Shown here piece by piece: positions 58,268-64,000 of a stretch of 64,000 nt of DNA. The stretch lies in the NCBI RefSeq assembly GCF_905220415.1, contig NC_059542.1:8866001-8930000 (forward strand), given 5' to 3'. Numbering within the stretch: the first letter of the stretch is position 1; each line of letters opens with the position of its first letter. The notes beneath the pieces are model-generated. The model was not told where the DNA came from. It saw nothing but the letters and a program-made list of their open reading frames with translations, and made no database searches. The stretch comes from Colias croceus. Its lineage: Eukaryota > Arthropoda > Insecta > Lepidoptera > Pieridae. A program made the position numbers and the translations under genes.

Positions 58268-59254
58268 ATCATTACACAATGTTTTAGGAATCGCAATTTT
58301 TTGAATCTGAGAAAACACATCCCTTAAATTTCCACCAATATTCAACCCTTTGTATCAATACCGTCCGTACATATCTTTCCATCCTTCTACCTCCATAATA
58401 ACAATAAAACCATAAACAAATTGCAAAACACCCAGTTTAAATAATCGCAAATCGCTATAAATTATACTGCTTCCAATACACTGAGTTAGTTGAAGAGCAG
58501 TGTTAATAATTGTTCAATTCCTTCGCATGATTACAACGTCTGCACGGAGTTGTACCCCCCGCCCCCTTCGTTACCGCAATAATTATAGCTACTCCTGTTA
58601 CTGAACATTGTAGGCTATGGATTTGTGCGTCTATTGTTTCTTAAACTCGTTATGTTTGCTGTTTATTAGTAGCTACCTCGGCAAATGTTTACCCTTATAA
58701 CTTTAGTTTGAAAAATAATTTTTTGTTTACCCGCATATACACAATTTTTTTTTTTTAAAGTCTGACAAAATTTGTAGAGCTGATTTTTATTGTAAGTAAT
58801 AAGTCGTCTAAATAGCGATTTTGTTCTTTTCATTTAGTTGCTTACTTATCAATTTGCTAACTTTCTTTTAAAATGCCAAGCACAAGGCCAATGGAAACTA
58901 ATATACAACAAAATTTCAATATACCTACCGAGCTTTTGTTTCGTTATCCTGTTAAGGTCTTGTAAACGCCTAATGAGGACAAATCTTGTATCCAATTTGA
59001 CGCTTAAACAATATTTTATGTTTTTATACAGTATGATATAAATTGTCTATACAAAATTTTGTGAACAAAGAGAAATAATTAATATTAGATACCTTAGCTA
59101 TTAAACGCATTAGCTTCATACTGTATTTGAAATATTTCGTCTACCTATTTGAGTTTATGTGAAATCAATACAACAGTCATATGTACATCATACATGTATG
59201 TATGATAAAGCCAAATATAAAAATATTAACGACCAATTTCTCAGATCAAGCAAG

Positions 59255-59300
59255 CAGTTTCGGCGGACTTAGGTTACAAATTCTGTGACACGAGAATTTA
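59255..59300 (+). mobile_element. LINE-like 3' end fragment (family L)
   Basis: CAGTTTCGGCGGACTTAGGT followed by 'tacaaattctgtgacacgagaattta' matches the end of 42760-42854 in wording and order. Very short. Confidence 0.4.
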
Positions 59301-61225
59301 ATTTCCATACAATATTATTAGACATGCTATAGCATAGGTAAGCACAGCAATTTATAAATTTTATTAAATTTAAATATTGCTGTACTTAACTGAAATATAA
59401 TCTACTAAATTAATTAAACATATCAAAGAGCAACACCCTGTATACCACAAGAATCTAATATCCATCCTGCACAGGCACCCAAAGACAGTTTAACCTCTCG
59501 AGGTTAGAATTAAGGTGTCACTACACTGTAGTGTAATACATTTACCCTATGCAGGGATCCGTAGTTTAATTATCGAGCTGGACACCGCGTGTTCGTTAGT
59601 CACTCGTGAACGCGATTAACCCAATCAATTTGTCAGGCTTTCGGCGCCAATCCGCTACTGTTTACGTGCATGTCGTTTTATCAGAATACGGTTATGCCGG
59701 CTCACGGTTTTCGCTGCTTTCGTTAAAAAAAACACCATGTATATAAAATACTGCAGATGTAAAGTTACGTTTAAATATTTGTTGCTCTCAAATGAAGAGC
59801 GCTTTCTAAATATAATATTGCCGATTTTATGAACAATTCTTTATACACTATTTAAGTATCAACTTTGTACAAGTTAACATGCCGTAAATCAGGGATTTTG
59901 TTACTTTCATAATTTTAAGACATAAGAGCTATAAAATACTTTAAGAAATTAATGTCTAATAACCCAAAGTTAATCACGTATTACACTCATTTGAAATTGA
60001 ATATTAACTAAAGTGTGTTTTAAAAGCTATAAACGAAAGGCAGAATGATTCTCATTAATAATTCCCAGTTCTTGCGGGAAGAGTGGCTGCGTCCGATAAC
60101 TTAATCCTATCTTTTTATCTCAAGCTTGAAACCCGGCCGTCGGCTTAGTGCTCATACGCTTATTTAATTTGAAAATACCCCTGCGTCTTTATTGAAGAAC
60201 TGATTCAACGAGATTGTTTTGAATTTGTATTGTGATACGGATTTTAACAGAGTTCTCTACATTCGTTGCAACGTAACATACGTATTTAAATCACCTCTAG
60301 AACTAATACCATAGTATAATAATTATACTCTGCTAATACTCTGTTTTTAATAAAATTGAAATATAGTCGAGTCTGTTTGTGATATTATGTAATAACTGAT
60401 TTCAGTAAAGTACAAATTATTAACTTTTTTATCATTAACTATTTTTCTCTATCTTTCTTTCTCTTTGGCCTAGAAAATTTCTGGAACGGTTGGTGGAAAT
60501 AAATGGAACTTTCACTCGAATTAATACGCGGTCGGGAAGCCTTATCGACTCGCAAACGAAGGCACAAGTAGTTAACAGACTAATGTGTTATATTGTTACA
60601 TATTTTAAAATCGTTCCTTAATTTAAGAAATATTTAAGTGGAGTTTTTACAATGTTATGATATATATATCCTCGTTACATTGGGTACAAAACCAAATTTT
60701 AAATTTAATTTTAATATAAAATACCATACCAAATTATAATTTAAACCCTCACTCAATACCCGAGTATTTGTAATAGTCGGGCTACTTCTGATGTAACTGA
60801 AGATTAAGCTTCACCAATATCAGAGATTTAAGCGCACGTTTATTAAACGACGGTTTCCTATATCCAATAGACATTTACTAGAATGATTTGAAATATATCA
60901 AACTTTTATAAATTTTCTTAATTGTGATGTAAATTATTTAAAGCATTCCTGTCATATAACTATGGTGCTTTGGAGCAATTAAATCATTTAATATTCTCTT
61001 TGGTTTGTCTTATATAATTAATAACTTTGGGAAAATAATATAAAATATTATCTACCTTTATTTTAGACGGACCGAAATTTTGTAACATTGTATCATTTAA
61101 ATCGATCCCAAATTATTAAATAAGATCAAATTTACCTTTGAGACTTCACTCTGGATAGATTCTATCAAATATTATAATGTAATATTTGACAAAGCCTTAA
61201 TAGCTATATACCTCACAAAATATAA

Positions 61226-61393
61226 TTACCAAAAACTCTTTATCTTGCTAACTAATTCTGTAGAATTACGGATGTGTTGATCACTTGACGATAATGCCTC
61301 TTCAGCCGCATAGCTGGCCCGCTTCCGTAAAGGTCGTGGGACTTCACTCAACGACGCCAATACGCTTTGTGGCTGTACTGAATTGAATTCCAT
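61226..61393 (-). pseudogene. Protein-like 55-codon frame, unrecognised
   Basis: On the minus strand ATG 61393 to TAA 61226 encodes 55 residues: MEFNSVQPQSVLASLSEVPR, then PLRKRASYAAEEALSSSDQH and IRNSTELVSKIKSFW. Composition (Ser, Glu, Arg, Ala) is unlike the Leu/Ile/Tyr/Phe-rich translations of the surrounding AT-rich DNA, and local GC content is higher. A possible donor (TTTTGGTAATT) overlaps the stop. It may be an exon of an unrelated minus-strand gene, a fragment of a mobile-element protein, or chance. I do not recognise the family. Confidence 0.3.
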
Positions 61394-63668
61394 TTTATTT
61401 TCAAAGTTTTTAACCCTTCAAGAGCCAGATGTTTTATTCATCGTGAGCTAGAGAACTGATGGAAAACAAAAGCTAAAACTTCACACTCTTTCCACTACCG
61501 TTCTCAGATAAAAAATATCTTTTAGATAAGTTAGCGACTCTAGAACTTGCTTCTCCGATACCAACTTTGGTATTCCTGAAACATTTTTGAAATATGATTT
61601 TATAACTGCTGCTATTTACGGACAGTATAAGAAAGTTTAAATTACAATGACGTCAGCTATACTGTTATAAATTTAAATATGAAAACCTCATAGAAATAAT
61701 TGAGCTTTGTTTATTTTATAACTACATATTTTATTATCATTATTCGAATCACAATTCGAATACTTTATTTACTTGGTATATTTTCAGTGTTTTCATCATC
61801 GTCCATCATTTGGAATGTAGAACGTCATTCTTTATTTTCCCGCCATTGTGACTGTATTCTTTTTTATGACGTTCCTATTTTAAATTTTATAGACGGCCAA
61901 CTGAAATGTGAAATATAAACAGTTTTTTTTTATTACGAGAATCAAAATTAAAGGCTAAGGTTGTATTGCAAAATTAATACCTCGTCATCAAAATAAACTA
62001 ATACTCAAAATAGTTATTCAAAACATTGCCATCGATACTGCTGAAACTCGTTACCATTGCAGACATCAAAGAGCGAAAACAAATGTCGATTTAAAATTAA
62101 ATTATCTGTGATACCCCGTTTACGTTTTCATTTTACTCGTTGGAAAAGGTTACATAACATTAAATAGCAGTTCGACACCAATTGGTACCGTTCGATCGCA
62201 TCGATAACTATTCCAATTGAAATTTCCATAACAGAATCGCTTTCCAAACTCGAGCCAGGCATTGTGTATAGAATTGTATCATACTAGTTTTATTCGCGAC
62301 GTCGCTTGTTATTTCAGATTTAGTACGAGAAATGTTGGTCATATTAATTTCCTTGTGTATACTTAAAGCATAATGGGGCAGTCATTAATTTCATAGAGAG
62401 AGTTTTATTCATAAAAGGGTATGTAATTAAATTTTACGGAATTAATATGTGCACATAAGTTAAAATGGGAACACCTTTGCATATGGCTTTTGTGTGGTAG
62501 TGTGACGAGTTGATTTTCAGTATTTATAAATAGAGATTCAAAAAAGATGAACTAAGTATAGGTAAAAATTTTTTCGGGCAAGCTTGGCTGCCAGCTGTGA
62601 TGTAAATTTGGAAAAAAAATGCTAGAGATGGTGTGAAAATTCAGATTGCTCAACGTCACTGAAAACTGCAGGTGAAGTACGCCTTTGCAAACTATGGAAA
62701 AGAAAAGAAAGATTCAATTTTCAATAGTTCAGTCTATTCTCTGTGTGTTCTCTCGGATGATAGGACATAGATAATTACCTCACATCCTGACTATAATTAT
62801 TGTGACTGAAGAATTTACACCTATGAAAACTTCAAGATATAAAATATAAATACAAAAGATATAAAACTACGTTTATCTCCTGTTAAGAGCCAATTACTAT
62901 CGAGAGACATATATAAAATACGCTCTAATCTCTTAAAACATTTATATTGCCTTCTACTGGTACTACTACTATTTTCCAATTAATTACGTCAATGCTTCAT
63001 CAAGAATTACTATGATTTTGAACACAAATAATAGCAAAGTTTGCACAAAGATATAAGTTGAAATGTACACAGAATACAATGAAATAATCTTTCTTCTGGA
63101 ACTCAATTATTGACCGTATTCAGCAGAAAAGTTTTTAAAGCTCTGACCCGACCAGATAAGTTATTTCGTACTTTCCTTGTTTTAAAACAATAGCTAATAA
63201 GGAACTGGGTCTGCTCGAAGGACCAAAACTTGGGCTAATCCTCTCGAGATGAAAAAGTACAATGGAATAAAGGATGCCGGAAAATCGATCCAACTTCGAT
63301 GCCACTTTGTTCAACAATATTGCTATTTGTTAGTTTTTATCGACGCTACACTATTATAAATCGGTAAATAACAGTCTGTTTGTTCCTTTTCACTAGTAAA
63401 CTATTCAACCCAATTGAAATTCACTACAAAAGCCGTATTGTGGTTAACATTGAATGAGGAAGGGCATGGTATGGATTAAAAATGGTTTAATCGAACTGAA
63501 GGTAACGGCTTTCGTTAAATCGCGCTAATAACATTTTTAAATAAAAAATTTCTCATCGTTATACTATTCATTAATAAATTATTGAAATCAGTTCAACAGT
63601 TCGAGGAATAAGCTTGAAGTGAGGGCCGGAATCATATTATAAATTATAATGTTCTCGATTATATAATT

Positions 63669-63848
63669 TAGGGCTGATTTTTCAATCCTTGGTTTAATCT
63701 TATCCGTCCAATAAAGTATTAACACAATAATATAGAGATGTCACCTAAAAACTGTCAAAAATTTGGCAAATAACACATTTTTAAAATGGTTGTTTATTAC
63801 GATATTCGATGAATAAGTTTTAACTAAGGATTGAAAAATCGGCCCTTA
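63669..63848 (+). mobile_element. MITE family D, copy 3
   Basis: 180 bp with ends TAGGGCTGATTTTTCAATCC and GGATTGAAAAATCGGCCCTT. The left half carries 'ttatccgtccaataaagta' as in copy 1. Same orientation as copy 1. Confidence 0.8.
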
Positions 63849-64000
63849 ATCGCAGGGCCGCTTAAATAAAAGGGCAAAGAATTATTTTCCGCCTCCGTTC
63901 TCTGTTATGGCTAAATAATATATAAATTTAACCGATAAGTTTCTCAATTCTCTGGAGCTTTATGTAACAGATGGGAGGAGCGAATGATAGAATTATAGTC

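Larger units (their letters stand above)
44924..64000 (+). other. Probable first coding intron of the second gene (runs past the window)
   Basis: No exon that I can support continues the frame from 44923. AT-rich spacer alternates with compositionally balanced patches at 45520-45730, 53880-54060, 59470-59710 and 60070-60190 that may be conserved regulatory elements. Repeats are family A (45833-46054, 55684-55873), family K (47625-47735), the minisatellite and hairpin elements (48931-50388), a 98-bp tandem duplication (54820-55000), a MITE (56617-56738), the hAT-like element (57233-58267) and MITE family D (63669-63848). The 105-codon frame at 56808-57125 has no recognisable domain and is of a length expected by chance here. 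Confidence 0.5.

Overview
This is eukaryotic, AT-rich, intron-rich DNA, most likely from a moth or butterfly (Lepidoptera). The evidence is GT-AG introns of 0.6 to 6 kb, a split fatty-acid elongase gene, a tRNA-derived SINE with a Metulj-like 3' part, and many short mobile-element remnants of kinds common in lepidopteran genomes (the 'CGCGGCTTCGCCCGC' LINE-like ends, MITEs ending GGGCCGATTTTTCAATCC or AACCGACTTCAAA). Family names for repeats are from memory and were not checked against a library. There is no bacterial operon, CRISPR array or viral genome.

Layout. (1) 1760-1926 is one coding exon of an unrecognised small single-pass membrane protein; it is either the last exon of a longer gene or a 49-residue micropeptide. 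(2) 1927-12400 is intergenic and dense in SINEs, MITEs and LINE ends. (3) 12793-29233 is a complete seven-exon gene on the + strand for an ELOVL fatty-acid elongase of 328 residues. All splice junctions join in frame and all diagnostic elongase motifs are present. The C-terminal tail is an unusual run of Asn-Gly / Asn-Gly-His repeats. A GC-richer promoter-like stretch precedes it and several poly(A) signals follow. (4) 30320-31950 is intergenic. (5) A GC-rich promoter-like island near 31950-32100, with a strong splice donor at 32901, may be the 5' end of a second, much larger gene. Its start-codon exon is 44712-44923 and encodes 46 residues with a hydrophobic signal-like segment. The rest of that gene is not recognisable up to 64000 and probably lies beyond the window, so 44924-64000 is read as its first coding intron.

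The non-coding part carries the most unusual structure: two adjacent perfect zero-spacer palindromes (39303-39336 and 39359-39408), eight apparently identical 75-bp tandem copies (42161-42760), a 1-kb minisatellite held between two copies of a hairpin element (48931-50388), a 1,035-bp hAT-like element with an 8-bp target duplication (57233-58267), and three 5'-truncated LINE insertions, two GC-rich with poly(A) or poly(T) tails and one with an RTE-like reverse-transcriptase C-terminus, each with clean target-site duplications. I found no convincing new multi-gene system; the best leads are these repeat architectures and the small membrane-protein exon.
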